A stretch of DNA of 64,000 nucleotides, from the NCBI RefSeq assembly GCF_003858645.1, contig NZ_RQJP01000005.1, forward strand, positions 434,001-498,000, in the 5' to 3' direction. A program made the position numbers and the translations under genes. Of this stretch, positions 44,883-53,001 are shown one piece after another. The notes under the pieces are model-generated. The model was given only the letters and a program-made list of their open reading frames with translations. It made no database searches and was not told the origin of the DNA. The DNA comes from Larkinella knui (GTDB taxonomy: Bacteria; Bacteroidota; Bacteroidia; Cytophagales; Spirosomataceae). The first letter of the stretch is position 1. Every line of letters starts with the position of its first letter.

Positions 44883-46232
44883 ATGGCTATCCTAACGAAA
44901 GACGAAGCAAAGAAACTACTGGATAAGGTTTTGGGCTATTCCAAAGCCGATGAAATGAGCGTAACGCTGAATGGCAACCGAACCGGCAACATTCGGTACG
45001 CCCGGAACAACGTCTCGACCAGTGGCGAAACCGATAACCTGTCACTGGCCGTTACCGCCGTATTTGGCAAGAAAGTCGGTTCGGCCACCATCAACGAATT
45101 TGACGATCAGTCGCTGGAAAAAACCGTCCGAAGGGCGGAGGAAACCGCCCGGCTGGCGCCCGAAAATCCGGAATACGTACCCATGCTGGGGCCACAGAAA
45201 TACATCGAAACCGGTGCCTACGCCGAAAGTACGGCGAAGATCAATCCGGAATTTCGCGCCCAGGCGGCTTTCGACAGCATCGATCCGTGCAGCAAAAAGA
45301 ATCTGACGGCTGCCGGTTACATGGAAGATCGCGCCGGTTTTTCGGCCATTGCCAACAACAAAGGATTATTCGGGTACAACCCGGTCACATCGGTCGATTT
45401 TTCGGTGACCACCCGCACCGCCGACGGAACCGGTTCGGGGTATGCCTCCCGCGATTTTAACGATGTGTCGAAATTGAGTACCAAAGAAGCCACCGAAGTG
45501 GCCATGAACAAGGCGCTGGCTTCCACGAATGCGAAAGCCCTGGAACCGGGGAAATACACGGTGATTCTGGAACCAACGGCGGCCAGCGATCTCATCGGTT
45601 TGATGATGAACAGCTTAGATGCGCGGAATGCCGAAGAAGGCCGGAGTTTTCTGAGCCGGAAGGGGGGCGGAACCCGGCTCGGCGAGAAATTCTTCGACGA
45701 GCGGATCACCATTTATTCCGATCCGGCCAACGTTGAAATACCGGGTTCTCCGTTCACGGGCGGGGGCGGAGGCCGGTTTGGGGGCGGTGGCGTGGACGGA
45801 CGTCCGCAGGAAAAAACGCTCTGGGTCGAAAACGGTATCATCAAAAACATGAGCTATTCGCGGTATTGGGCACAGAAAAATAACGTAAAAGCCGTACCGC
45901 CTTCCGGTGGATTCATCATGCAGGGCGGGAATCAGTCGCTGCTGGATTTAATTAAAAGTACCCAAAAAGGAATTCTGGTAACGCGGTTCTGGTACATCCG
46001 CGCCGTCGATCCGCAAACGCTGTTGTATACCGGTTTGACCCGCGACGGGACGTTTTTGATTGAAAATGGTCAGATCAAATACCCGGTCAAAAACTTCCGG
46101 TTCAACGAAAGCCCGGTCATTATGCTGAACAACGTCGAGGCCCTGGGCAAACCCGTCCGTGCCGGTGGCGTTCTGATTCCGCCGATGAAAATCCGGGATT
46201 TTACGTTCAGCTCGCTGTCGGATGCGGTGTGA
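44883..46232 (+). CDS. tldE: TldE/PmbA-family partner protein, copy 1
   Basis: A 449-residue PmbA/TldE protein starting MAILTKDEAKKLLDKVLGYS, with no export signal although its TldD partner has one. Family motifs are RYARNNVSTSGETDNLSL, RAEETARLAPENPEYVPML and RFNESPVIMLNNVEALGKP. TldE lacks the HExxxH site and forms the non-catalytic half of the TldD/TldE protease. Around residues 295-312 it has a glycine-rich insert (FTGGGGGRFGGGGVDG) absent from copy 2. It is read with tldD across the family A palindrome. Confidence 0.9.
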   Translation: MAILTKDEAKKLLDKVLGYSKADEMSVTLNGNRTGNIRYARNNVSTSGETDNLSLAVTAVFGKKVGSATINEFDDQSLEKTVRRAEETARLAPENPEYVPMLGPQKYIETGAYAESTAKINPEFRAQAAFDSIDPCSKKNLTAAGYMEDRAGFSAIANNKGLFGYNPVTSVDFSVTTRTADGTGSGYASRDFNDVSKLSTKEATEVAMNKALASTNAKALEPGKYTVILEPTAASDLIGLMMNSLDARNAEEGRSFLSRKGGGTRLGEKFFDERITIYSDPANVEIPGSPFTGGGGGRFGGGGVDGRPQEKTLWVENGIIKNMSYSRYWAQKNNVKAVPPSGGFIMQGGNQSLLDLIKSTQKGILVTRFWYIRAVDPQTLLYTGLTRDGTFLIENGQIKYPVKNFRFNESPVIMLNNVEALGKPVRAGGVLIPPMKIRDFTFSSLSDAV

Positions 46233-46346
46233 TCGATAAAATATCCTTCAGAATGAGGGATTGTTTAAGACGGCTTATTTCGCATTTTTCCGGTCAAAAA
46301 CCACAGAAAGCCTACCGGATTTCGTTAAAATTAGACCATCGCTTTT

Positions 46347-46438
46347 GGATGGGAACACGGATTCGGCGGATTGAACGGATCAAAACTGATTTTAATCTGC
46401 GAAAATCCGTCTAATCCGCCAAATCCGTGTTCCCATCC
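46347..46438. repeat. Long palindrome, family C
   Basis: Arms 46347-46380 and 46405-46438 match over 34 bases with two mismatches; each holds GGGAACACGGATT-type sequence and ATCCGCC/GGCGGAT. It fills the gap between the first tldE and second tldD. Similar 'cgcggatt' palindromes are known from several phyla. A 61-codon frame over it (46229-46414) is not a gene. Confidence 0.8.
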
Positions 46439-46493
46439 CTATCAAGACGAAAATTTAAATAGCTTTACCGTATCACTTTATCATTAACCAATT

Positions 46494-48134
46494 TTGAACC
46501 GTCGAGATTTTCTTCAAGTAGCCGGGTTAAGCACCGGGGCCTTTCTGTTGGCCGACCGTGCGGTTTTTGGCCGATCGGTCGCGCCGGAAGCCTTACTGGA
46601 ACCGGGCGTGGATGTGGCCGTTAAAAAACGCCTGGCGGATGCCGCCCTGAATGCGGCCAAATCCAAAGGGGCCAGTTATACCGATGTCCGGATCGGCCGG
46701 TATTTGCGGCAATTTGTGATTACGCGCGAAGACAAGGTGCAGAACATTGTCAACACCGAATCCTACGGCGTGGGCGTGCGCGTGATTGTCGATGGCTGCT
46801 GGGGATTTGCGGCTGTGGTCGACGCCAAGAATGAAGACCAAACCGCCAAAGCCGCCGAAGAAGCCGTGGCCATCGCCAAAGCCAACGCCCGGTTGTTGAA
46901 ACAGCCCGTGCAACTGGCCCCGCAAAAAGGCTTCGGCGAAGTAAGCTGGAAAGCGCCCATCCGGAAGAACGCCTTCGAAGTTCCCATCAAGGAAAAGGTG
47001 GATTTGCTGCTGACGGTCAACGATGCGGCCCTGAAAAACGGGGCCAATTACGTCAATTCGGTGTTGTTCATGGTCAATGAGCAGAAGTATTTTGCTTCGT
47101 CGGACGGTTCGTACATCGATCAGGATATTCACCGGATGTGGCCCACGTTTACGGTGACGGCCATTGATCCCAAAACCGGAAAGTTTGAGACCCGGAGTGA
47201 ACTGAGTGCGCCGATGGGCATGGGCTACGATTATTTACAAGTTAATCCGAGTGATAAAATAACCGGCATTACGACCCGTTACAACAAGGGGTACGACATG
47301 CTGGAAGACGTAACGGCGGCCGCCAAACACGCCAAACAAAAGCTGACGGCCAAGTCGGTCGAAGCCGGAAAATACGATCTGGTGCTGGATCCTTCGCACC
47401 TCTGGTTAACGATTCACGAATCGGTGGGTCACCCGCTGGAACTGGATCGCGTGCTGGGCTACGAAGCCAATTTTGCCGGAACGTCCTTTGCCACCCTCGA
47501 TAAGTGGAAATCCAAAAACTTCAACTACGGCAGCAAGCAGGTCAACCTGTTTGCCGACAAAACACAGGTCGGTTCGCTCGGCGCCGTGGGCTGGGACGAC
47601 GAAGGCGTGGCCTGTAAACAGTGGGACCTCGTGAAAGACGGTACGCTGGTGAATTACCAGGCTATTCGGGACCAGGTTCACATCATTGGCGAGAACGAAT
47701 CGCAGGGTTGCTGCTACGCGGATAGCTGGAGCTCGGTACAGTTTCAGCGGATGGCGAACGTGTCGCTGGCGGCTGGCAAAACACCATTGTCGGTGGAACA
47801 GATGATCAAAGACGTCAAAAAAGGCATTTATATCATCGGCGACGGCTCGTTTTCGATTGATCAACAGCGGTATAACTTCCAGTTTGGCGGTCAGCTGTTC
47901 TACGAAATTAAGGACGGACAGATTGCGGGCATGTTGAAAGATGTGGCCTATCAGTCGAACACCCAGGAATTCTGGAACTCCTGCGTTCAGATTTGCGACG
48001 ACCGGGATTACCGCCTGGGCGGCTCGTTTTTCGACGGGAAAGGCCAGCCGATGCAGGTCAGCGCAGTGTCGCACGGCAGTTCCACCACCCGTTTCAATGG
48101 CGTCAATGTGATCAATACAGCAAGAAAAATCTAG
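46494..48134 (+). CDS. TldD-family metalloprotease with Tat leader, copy 2
   Basis: A 546-residue paralogue of the TldD at 43133. It begins at TTG: an in-frame stop lies at 46485, and the TTG opens directly into the twin-arginine leader MNRRDFLQVAGLSTGAF. The metal motif is H308-ESVG-H313 in TIHESVGHPLELDR. Most of the chain is closely similar to copy 1, but the C-terminal SHGCPTTRF of copy 1 is SHGSSTTRF here (S529). NSCVQICDDRD keeps both cysteines. The rare start codon may lower its level relative to copy 1. Confidence 0.92.
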   Translation: MNRRDFLQVAGLSTGAFLLADRAVFGRSVAPEALLEPGVDVAVKKRLADAALNAAKSKGASYTDVRIGRYLRQFVITREDKVQNIVNTESYGVGVRVIVDGCWGFAAVVDAKNEDQTAKAAEEAVAIAKANARLLKQPVQLAPQKGFGEVSWKAPIRKNAFEVPIKEKVDLLLTVNDAALKNGANYVNSVLFMVNEQKYFASSDGSYIDQDIHRMWPTFTVTAIDPKTGKFETRSELSAPMGMGYDYLQVNPSDKITGITTRYNKGYDMLEDVTAAAKHAKQKLTAKSVEAGKYDLVLDPSHLWLTIHESVGHPLELDRVLGYEANFAGTSFATLDKWKSKNFNYGSKQVNLFADKTQVGSLGAVGWDDEGVACKQWDLVKDGTLVNYQAIRDQVHIIGENESQGCCYADSWSSVQFQRMANVSLAAGKTPLSVEQMIKDVKKGIYIIGDGSFSIDQQRYNFQFGGQLFYEIKDGQIAGMLKDVAYQSNTQEFWNSCVQICDDRDYRLGGSFFDGKGQPMQVSAVSHGSSTTRFNGVNVINTARKI

Positions 48135-48140
48135 TTTACA

Positions 48141-48239
48141 GGTTACGGTTTTTGGTTTACGGTTGGCTGACGCACGATTTTAATGCGTTAGCCAGGAATG
48201 CGTCAGCCACCGAAAACCGTAAACTGAGAACCATAAACG
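48141..48239. repeat. Palindromic element, family A copy 3
   Basis: The left arm (about 48141-48174) ends GGCTGACGCA and the right arm (about 48199-48239) begins TGCGTCAGCCACCG. Flanking TTTACGG-type runs pair imperfectly. It lies seven bases after the second tldD stop and nine before the second tldE, the same place as copy 2 in the first pair. Confidence 0.85.
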
Positions 48240-48247
48240 ATAAAAAT

Positions 48248-49582
48248 ATGGCTTTACTAACCGAAGCTGAAGCGAAGTCACTGCTTCAGAAGGTATTGAG
48301 TTATTCGAAAGCGGACGAGTGCGAGGTGAACCTCGTTGGCGGGGAGCGGGGAAACATCCGGTATGCCCGAAACGAAGTCTCAACGAGTGGTGCGATGAGT
48401 ACGCAGACGGTACAGGTGCGATCGTCGTTTGGAAAAAAATCCGGGGTTGCCGCCATCGATGAATTGAACGATGCGTCGTTGGAAAAAGTGGTTCGCCGGG
48501 CCGAAGAACTGGCGCAACTGGCCCCCGAAAACCCGGAGTATGTGAGCGTTCTGGAACCGCAACAGTACCTGAAATCCGTCGGTTATTTCGACTCGACAGC
48601 CAAAATCACGCCCGCCATTCGGGCGGAAGCTGTTGCGAAAAGTTTGCAGGAATCGAGCAAGCAAAAGCTGGCGGCTGCCGGTTTTCTCGAAGATTTTCGG
48701 GGCTATTCGGCCATGATGAACTCCAAAGGGCTGTTTGCGTATTACCCGAGCACAAACGTGAATTTCTCGCTGACGGTTCGGACCGACGACGGAACGGGTT
48801 CGGGGTATGTGACGCGCGGCTACAGTGATTTTTCCAAACTGGATACGGTTTCGGCGACCAAAATTGCCGTTCAGAAATGCCTGGGTTCGGTAGGCGCGCG
48901 GGCGCTGGAACCGGGGAAATACACGGTCATTCTGGAACCGACGGCGGCTGTGGTCTTACTCGAAAGTATTTTTTCCAATCTGGATGCCCGCAGCGCCGAC
49001 GAAGGCCGGTCGTTTCTGAGCAAACCCGGCGGCAAAACCAAGGTCGGCGAGAAGATTGTGGATGAGCGGGTTACGATTTATTCCGACCCCACCAATCCTG
49101 AATTGCCGGCGGCTCCGTGGTCGGGCGACGGCCGGGCGCAGGAGAAAATCAACTGGATTGAAAAAGGTGTCGTGAAAAACATGGCCTATTCCCGGTTCTG
49201 GGCGCAGAAGAAGGGCGTGAAAGCGGTTCCTCCACCGGCGAATGTGATTATGGCGGGCGGCACGGCTTCACTGGAAGACATGATCAAAAGCACCCAGCGC
49301 GGTATTCTGGTGACCAAACTCTGGTACATCCGCTCGGTCGACCCGCAGACGTTGCTGCTGACGGGCCTGACGCGCGATGGGACGTTTTACATCGAAAACG
49401 GGAAGATCAAGCACCCGGTCAAGAACTTCCGGTTTAACGAAAGTCCGGTTATTATGCTGAATAACCTCGAAGCCCTGGGCAAACCGGAGCGCGTGGTCAG
49501 TACGGAATCGACCGCGAATTACCTGATTCCGCCGATGAAAATCCGGGAGTTTACGTTCAGTTCGCTGTCGGACGCGGTTTAG
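48248..49582 (+). CDS. TldE/PmbA-family partner protein, copy 2
   Basis: A 444-residue paralogue of the TldE at 44883, starting MALLTEAEAKSLLQKVLSYS, also without an export signal. RYARNEVSTSGAMSTQTVQV and RFNESPVIMLNNLEALGKPE mark the family. The glycine-rich insert of copy 1 is missing (APWSGDGRAQEKINW here), which accounts for part of the length difference. It pairs by position with the TldD at 46494. A family B palindrome starts right after its stop. Confidence 0.9.
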   Translation: MALLTEAEAKSLLQKVLSYSKADECEVNLVGGERGNIRYARNEVSTSGAMSTQTVQVRSSFGKKSGVAAIDELNDASLEKVVRRAEELAQLAPENPEYVSVLEPQQYLKSVGYFDSTAKITPAIRAEAVAKSLQESSKQKLAAAGFLEDFRGYSAMMNSKGLFAYYPSTNVNFSLTVRTDDGTGSGYVTRGYSDFSKLDTVSATKIAVQKCLGSVGARALEPGKYTVILEPTAAVVLLESIFSNLDARSADEGRSFLSKPGGKTKVGEKIVDERVTIYSDPTNPELPAAPWSGDGRAQEKINWIEKGVVKNMAYSRFWAQKKGVKAVPPPANVIMAGGTASLEDMIKSTQRGILVTKLWYIRSVDPQTLLLTGLTRDGTFYIENGKIKHPVKNFRFNESPVIMLNNLEALGKPERVVSTESTANYLIPPMKIREFTFSSLSDAV

Positions 49583-49586
49583 AGAA

Positions 49587-49680
49587 AGAGCTATTTCGCG
49601 GAGGTAAGCGGAGGAAAAAAGAGTTAAGCGAAGGATAGTAAATAAATCTCCGCTTAACCCCCTTTTTCTTCGCTCAACCT
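49587..49680. repeat. Palindromic element, family B copy 1
   Basis: It begins AGAGCTATTTCGCGGAG, four bases after the tldE stop, and ends near TTCGCTCAACCT. Arms 49602-49621 and 49663-49680 pair imperfectly, as do GTTAAGCGAAG (49623) and CTCCGCTTAAC (49648). A second copy follows the moxR stop at 52036. Confidence 0.75.
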
Positions 49681-49776
49681 AAAGGGCGGCCCCGTGCGCG
49701 ATACAACCTTTCTCTCGAAATAAATAAGGGCTGTTAGAAACGGAATAAGGCTCAGTTTGTTAGTTAAAAAAGGAAC

Positions 49777-49989
49777 ATGGCCATGAGCAGAGCTGAAGTA
49801 ATTATTCAGGAAATAAACACGCTGAATTCGGAAGAGTTAGAGATGGTTTATCATGAACTTATGAAACGTCTAAACCGTATTGACCGGATCAAGAATACAT
49901 TAGCGAAAGTTCGTGGTAAAGGTGAAAAGGTGTGGTCTCAGGATGCTCAGGAGTATGTAAATCAACTGCGGGAAAATGACCGGTTCTAA
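49777..49989 (+). CDS. Antitoxin of a VapBC-type pair
   Basis: A 70-residue charged, mostly helical protein (EVIIQEINTLNSEELEMVYH, LMKRLNRIDRIKNTLAKVRG). It overlaps the PIN-domain gene by 14 bases, which is the usual antitoxin-first layout. No DNA-binding motif that I can name is visible, so assignment rests on size, charge and context. It should bind and silence the toxin, the tail (QEYVNQLRENDRF) being a likely toxin-binding part. Base composition is lower in GC than the neighbours. Confidence 0.7.
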   Translation: MAMSRAEVIIQEINTLNSEELEMVYHELMKRLNRIDRIKNTLAKVRGKGEKVWSQDAQEYVNQLRENDRF

Positions 49990-50395
49990 ACTATTTGTTG
50001 ATACGGCTCCGCTGATTTATTTATTGGAAAATCACCCTGAATTTTATCAGAAAGTGGCTGATTTTCTGCTTCATGCCGTTGAAAACAATGCTGAATTTGA
50101 AACCAGTGTTCTTACGGTTAGTGAATTTTGTGTCAAACCTGAACAACTAGGCCGGTTTGATTTAATCAATGATTTCGACGCCGTTTTAAAAGAACTTGAC
50201 TTCAGATTAGTGGAGATAACTTTGCCAATAGCCAAAATGGCTTCAAAACTACGGGCTACCTATGCGTTTTTAAAGGCAATGGATTCCTTACAAATTTCAA
50301 CTGCAATTGAGAGCCATTGTGATCAATTTCTAACAAATGATAAAAAATTAAAGGGTGTTCAGGAAATCGAGGTTGTCGTCATCGCGGAGCTTTAA
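49976..50395 (+). CDS. vapC: PIN-domain toxin (VapC-like)
   Basis: A 139-residue PIN-domain ribonuclease. The acidic metal site is visible: D in LFVDTAPLIYLL, E in VSEFC, D in AMDSLQIS and D in LTNDKKL. It starts inside the last codons of the antitoxin gene. VapC enzymes cut tRNA or rRNA to halt growth; the RNA target is unknown. With its lower GC content and position between two palindromic elements, the pair looks acquired. Confidence 0.85.
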   Translation: MTGSKLFVDTAPLIYLLENHPEFYQKVADFLLHAVENNAEFETSVLTVSEFCVKPEQLGRFDLINDFDAVLKELDFRLVEITLPIAKMASKLRATYAFLKAMDSLQISTAIESHCDQFLTNDKKLKGVQEIEVVVIAEL

Positions 50396-50433
50396 GTCCT
50401 GAATGCCATTCAATAAGACTACATTTCATCAAC

Positions 50434-51051
50434 TTGAAACCCTTCTTTTTCACCCGCATCCAGTATACCTCCGGCGACTGGGATACGGACCAGCGAATGC
50501 CGTCTAACCTGCTGCATTCGCTGGTCGAGTATACCACCATTCCCGTGGATGAAAAAGAAAAAGTGGTTCAATTAACGGGTAACGAAATTTTCAAAAGCCC
50601 GTTCTGCTACCTCAGTGGCCACAAACTGGTGGAGTTTTCGACCCAGGAACGCGACCATTTCAAACGCTATGTCCAGAACGGCGGTTTTGTGTTTGTCGAC
50701 GACTGCAACCACGACATCGACGGCCTTTTTGCTAAATCATTCGAGCAGGAAATGACCCGTACGTTTGGTCCGAAAGCCTTGCAGAAAATTCCCAATTCCC
50801 ACCCGATTTATACCTGCTTTTTCAAATTTGAGGAAGGCCCGCCCACCACGACGTTCGAACTGAACGGCTGGGGCGATGACCTGGTGCACGATTACCTCAA
50901 AGCCGTGCTGATCGACGGACGCATTGGCGTTTTGTATAGCAACAAGGATTACGGGTGCGAGTGGGATTACGACTTCCGCAACAAACGTTTTCTGGCCGAG
51001 GATAATACCAAATTTGGCGTCAACATTGTTACGTACGCATTAACCGCATAA
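50434..51051 (+). CDS. DUF4159-domain protein
   Basis: A 205-residue cytoplasmic protein of the DUF4159 family, starting at a TTG (MKPFFFTRIQYTSGDWDTDQ). Conserved blocks are the YTSGDWDTD start, GGFVFVDDCNHDIDGLF, and SNKDYGCEWDYDFR near the C-terminus. DUF4159 proteins occur beside moxR and DUF58 genes, as here. Function is unknown; a flavodoxin/GATase-like fold has been suggested for the family. It ends three bases before the moxR GTG. Confidence 0.83.
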   Translation: MKPFFFTRIQYTSGDWDTDQRMPSNLLHSLVEYTTIPVDEKEKVVQLTGNEIFKSPFCYLSGHKLVEFSTQERDHFKRYVQNGGFVFVDDCNHDIDGLFAKSFEQEMTRTFGPKALQKIPNSHPIYTCFFKFEEGPPTTTFELNGWGDDLVHDYLKAVLIDGRIGVLYSNKDYGCEWDYDFRNKRFLAEDNTKFGVNIVTYALTA

Positions 51052-51054
51052 CCA

Positions 51055-52029
51055 GTGGAAACCAAGGAACTGACCCATTACAAAACCGTAGTCGCCAAGC
51101 TTCCGCGCCTGAAGAAAGAAATCGGGAAGGTGATTGTCGGACAGCAGGAAGCTATTGATGAAATCCTGATTGCCCTGCTGGCGGGTGGCCATTGTTTGCT
51201 GGAAGGCGTGCCGGGACTGGCTAAAACGCTGATGGTGAAAACAATGGCGGAAGCGCTGGAGATGAATTTTAAACGGATTCAGTTTACGCCGGATCTGATG
51301 CCGGGCGATATTATCGGAACGGAAATTCTGGAAGAAGACCACAATACCGGTAAGAAATTTTTCAAATTCAACCGGGGGCCGATCTTCGCCCATGTGGTGC
51401 TGGCCGACGAAATCAACCGGACACCGCCCAAAACGCAGGCGGCTTTGCTGGAAGCCATGCAGGAAGGCAAGGTGACCTACGGCGGAACGGATTACGAATT
51501 GCCCCGGCCTTTTTTGATTATTGCCACCCAGAACCCGATCGAACAGGCCGGAACCTATCCGCTTCCCGAAGCCCAGCTAGACCGGTTTTTGCTGTACATC
51601 AAGCTCAGTTATCCGTCTGAACTGGAAGAATTGAACGTGCTGAAAAGCACCACCGGAACCGCTCGTCCGGAATTGAAAACCATCCTGACGGATCAGGAGA
51701 TCGTTGACTTACAGTATCTTACGCGGCAGGTTCACATCAGTGATGAGTTAATCGATTTTATCAATAAACTCGTCCGGTCGACGCGCCCCGAGAGCAGTTC
51801 ATCGGCGTTTGTCAAACAGTGGTGCGACTGGGGCGCGGGGCCGCGCGCGGGGCAGGCGCTGGTGCTGTGTTCCAAAGCGCGGGCGGTTCTGAACGAGCGG
51901 TTTTCAGTGATTCCGGAGGACATTCAAACGCTGGCCTACCCGATCCTGCGCCACCGCATCGCCCTCAATTTCCGGGCTGAGGCTGAGAATATTACGACGG
52001 ATCAGGTGATAAACGAGTTATTAAAGTAA
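51055..52029 (+). CDS. MoxR-family AAA+ ATPase
   Basis: A 324-residue AAA+ ATPase starting at GTG. Walker A is GVPGLAKT (51-58), Walker B HVVLADEINRTPPKTQAALL and sensor/arginine finger regions ATQNPIEQAGTYPLPEAQLD and FIKLSYP-like follow. MoxR proteins act as chaperones that work with VWA-domain proteins of the DUF58/BatA kind, which come next. It is read directly after DUF4159 and before a family B palindrome. Confidence 0.93.
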   Translation: METKELTHYKTVVAKLPRLKKEIGKVIVGQQEAIDEILIALLAGGHCLLEGVPGLAKTLMVKTMAEALEMNFKRIQFTPDLMPGDIIGTEILEEDHNTGKKFFKFNRGPIFAHVVLADEINRTPPKTQAALLEAMQEGKVTYGGTDYELPRPFLIIATQNPIEQAGTYPLPEAQLDRFLLYIKLSYPSELEELNVLKSTTGTARPELKTILTDQEIVDLQYLTRQVHISDELIDFINKLVRSTRPESSSSAFVKQWCDWGAGPRAGQALVLCSKARAVLNERFSVIPEDIQTLAYPILRHRIALNFRAEAENITTDQVINELLK

Positions 52030-52035
52030 AGAGCT

Positions 52036-52129
52036 GTTTCGCGGAGTTGAGCGCAGGAAAATGAGTTAAGCGGAGATAGTCTAAAAAACTCTGTTTAACT
52101 CCTTTTTCCTCCGCTCAACTCCGCGAAAC
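52036..52129. repeat. Palindromic element, family B copy 2
   Basis: Arms 52036-52076 and 52090-52129 pair over about 40 bases with few mismatches; the left arm starts GTTTCGCGGAGTTGAGCG. It begins six bases past the moxR stop and ends 11 bases before the DUF58 gene, inside an operon. Copy 1 is at 49587. Confidence 0.85.
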
Positions 52130-52140
52130 AACTCCAAATC

Positions 52141-53001
52141 ATGCTAGCGACCGATCTCATCAAACTCAACAACCTGCAACTCGCCGGCAAACTCGTCAGC
52201 GACGAATTGCTGTTGGGCATTCACGCCAGCAAACGCTCGGGGTCGGGGACGGAGTTTGAACAATACCGCCACTATGAGCCCGGCGACGATCCCCGGCGCA
52301 TCGACTGGAAACTTTTTGCCCGAACCGACAAGCATCTCGTGCGGGAATCAGCGACGGAAAGCAACCTGCAAATCCGCTTTTTACTGGATTTATCCGGGTC
52401 GATGAATTACAGTGAGCAGGGCGTTAGCCGCCTGGAGTATGCCAAAATCCTGATGGCTTCACTGGCCTATCTGGGCTATCGGCAAAGCGACCAGATGAGT
52501 TTATACGGGTTGCAAAATGGGGCTTTGCAAACGTTGGTACCGACTGGGAAGCAAGCGTTTCAACGGATTTTATTTGCTTTACAAAACGCTACGGCTTCCG
52601 GGCAATGGCTGCCACAACAGGCACGGTTTCCGGAATTCCAGCAGAAACAAAAGGAGCTGTTGGTGATGGTTTCTGACTTTCTGCAAGTGGATAACGAATG
52701 GTTGAAACTGATTAAAAGTGTGGCTAGTCCGCGCCGGGAAATTGTTATATTTCAACTGCTCGGGGAGCAGGAAACGGATTTTAACCTGAGCGGTTTTTAC
52801 CGGTTTAAAGATCTGGAAACCGACCGGGAAATTGAAGTGCAGGCGGAGGCAATCAAAGAGTCATTTCAGCAGGCGGTTTCGGTTTATTTCAAAAAAATGG
52901 CAGAAGAATTGTTGCTGCCACACGTTCATCTTATTCGCGTAAAACTGAGTGATCCCATTGCCGGGGCGTTAACCGATTTTCTGACCAGGAGGAGAATTTA
53001 A
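52141..53001 (+). CDS. DUF58 (VWA-like) protein
   Basis: A 286-residue soluble protein of the DUF58 family. The signature is EFEQYRHYEPGDDPRRIDWK (about 39-58), followed by FARTDKHLVRE. The VWA-like metal site DxSxS is LDLSGSMN at about 84-91. DUF58 proteins work with MoxR ATPases, likely as partners in assembling membrane or periplasmic complexes. It overlaps the next gene by one base. Confidence 0.88.
   Translation: MLATDLIKLNNLQLAGKLVSDELLLGIHASKRSGSGTEFEQYRHYEPGDDPRRIDWKLFARTDKHLVRESATESNLQIRFLLDLSGSMNYSEQGVSRLEYAKILMASLAYLGYRQSDQMSLYGLQNGALQTLVPTGKQAFQRILFALQNATASGQWLPQQARFPEFQQKQKELLVMVSDFLQVDNEWLKLIKSVASPRREIVIFQLLGEQETDFNLSGFYRFKDLETDREIEVQAEAIKESFQQAVSVYFKKMAEELLLPHVHLIRVKLSDPIAGALTDFLTRRRI

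Noticed and set aside
43913-44884. 323-codon frame on the minus strand
   Set aside because: Antisense to tldD copy 1 and the family A palindrome; no recognisable domain.
46229-46414. 61-codon frame between tldE and tldD
   Set aside because: Falls on the family C palindrome and the stretch before it; no family match or start context.
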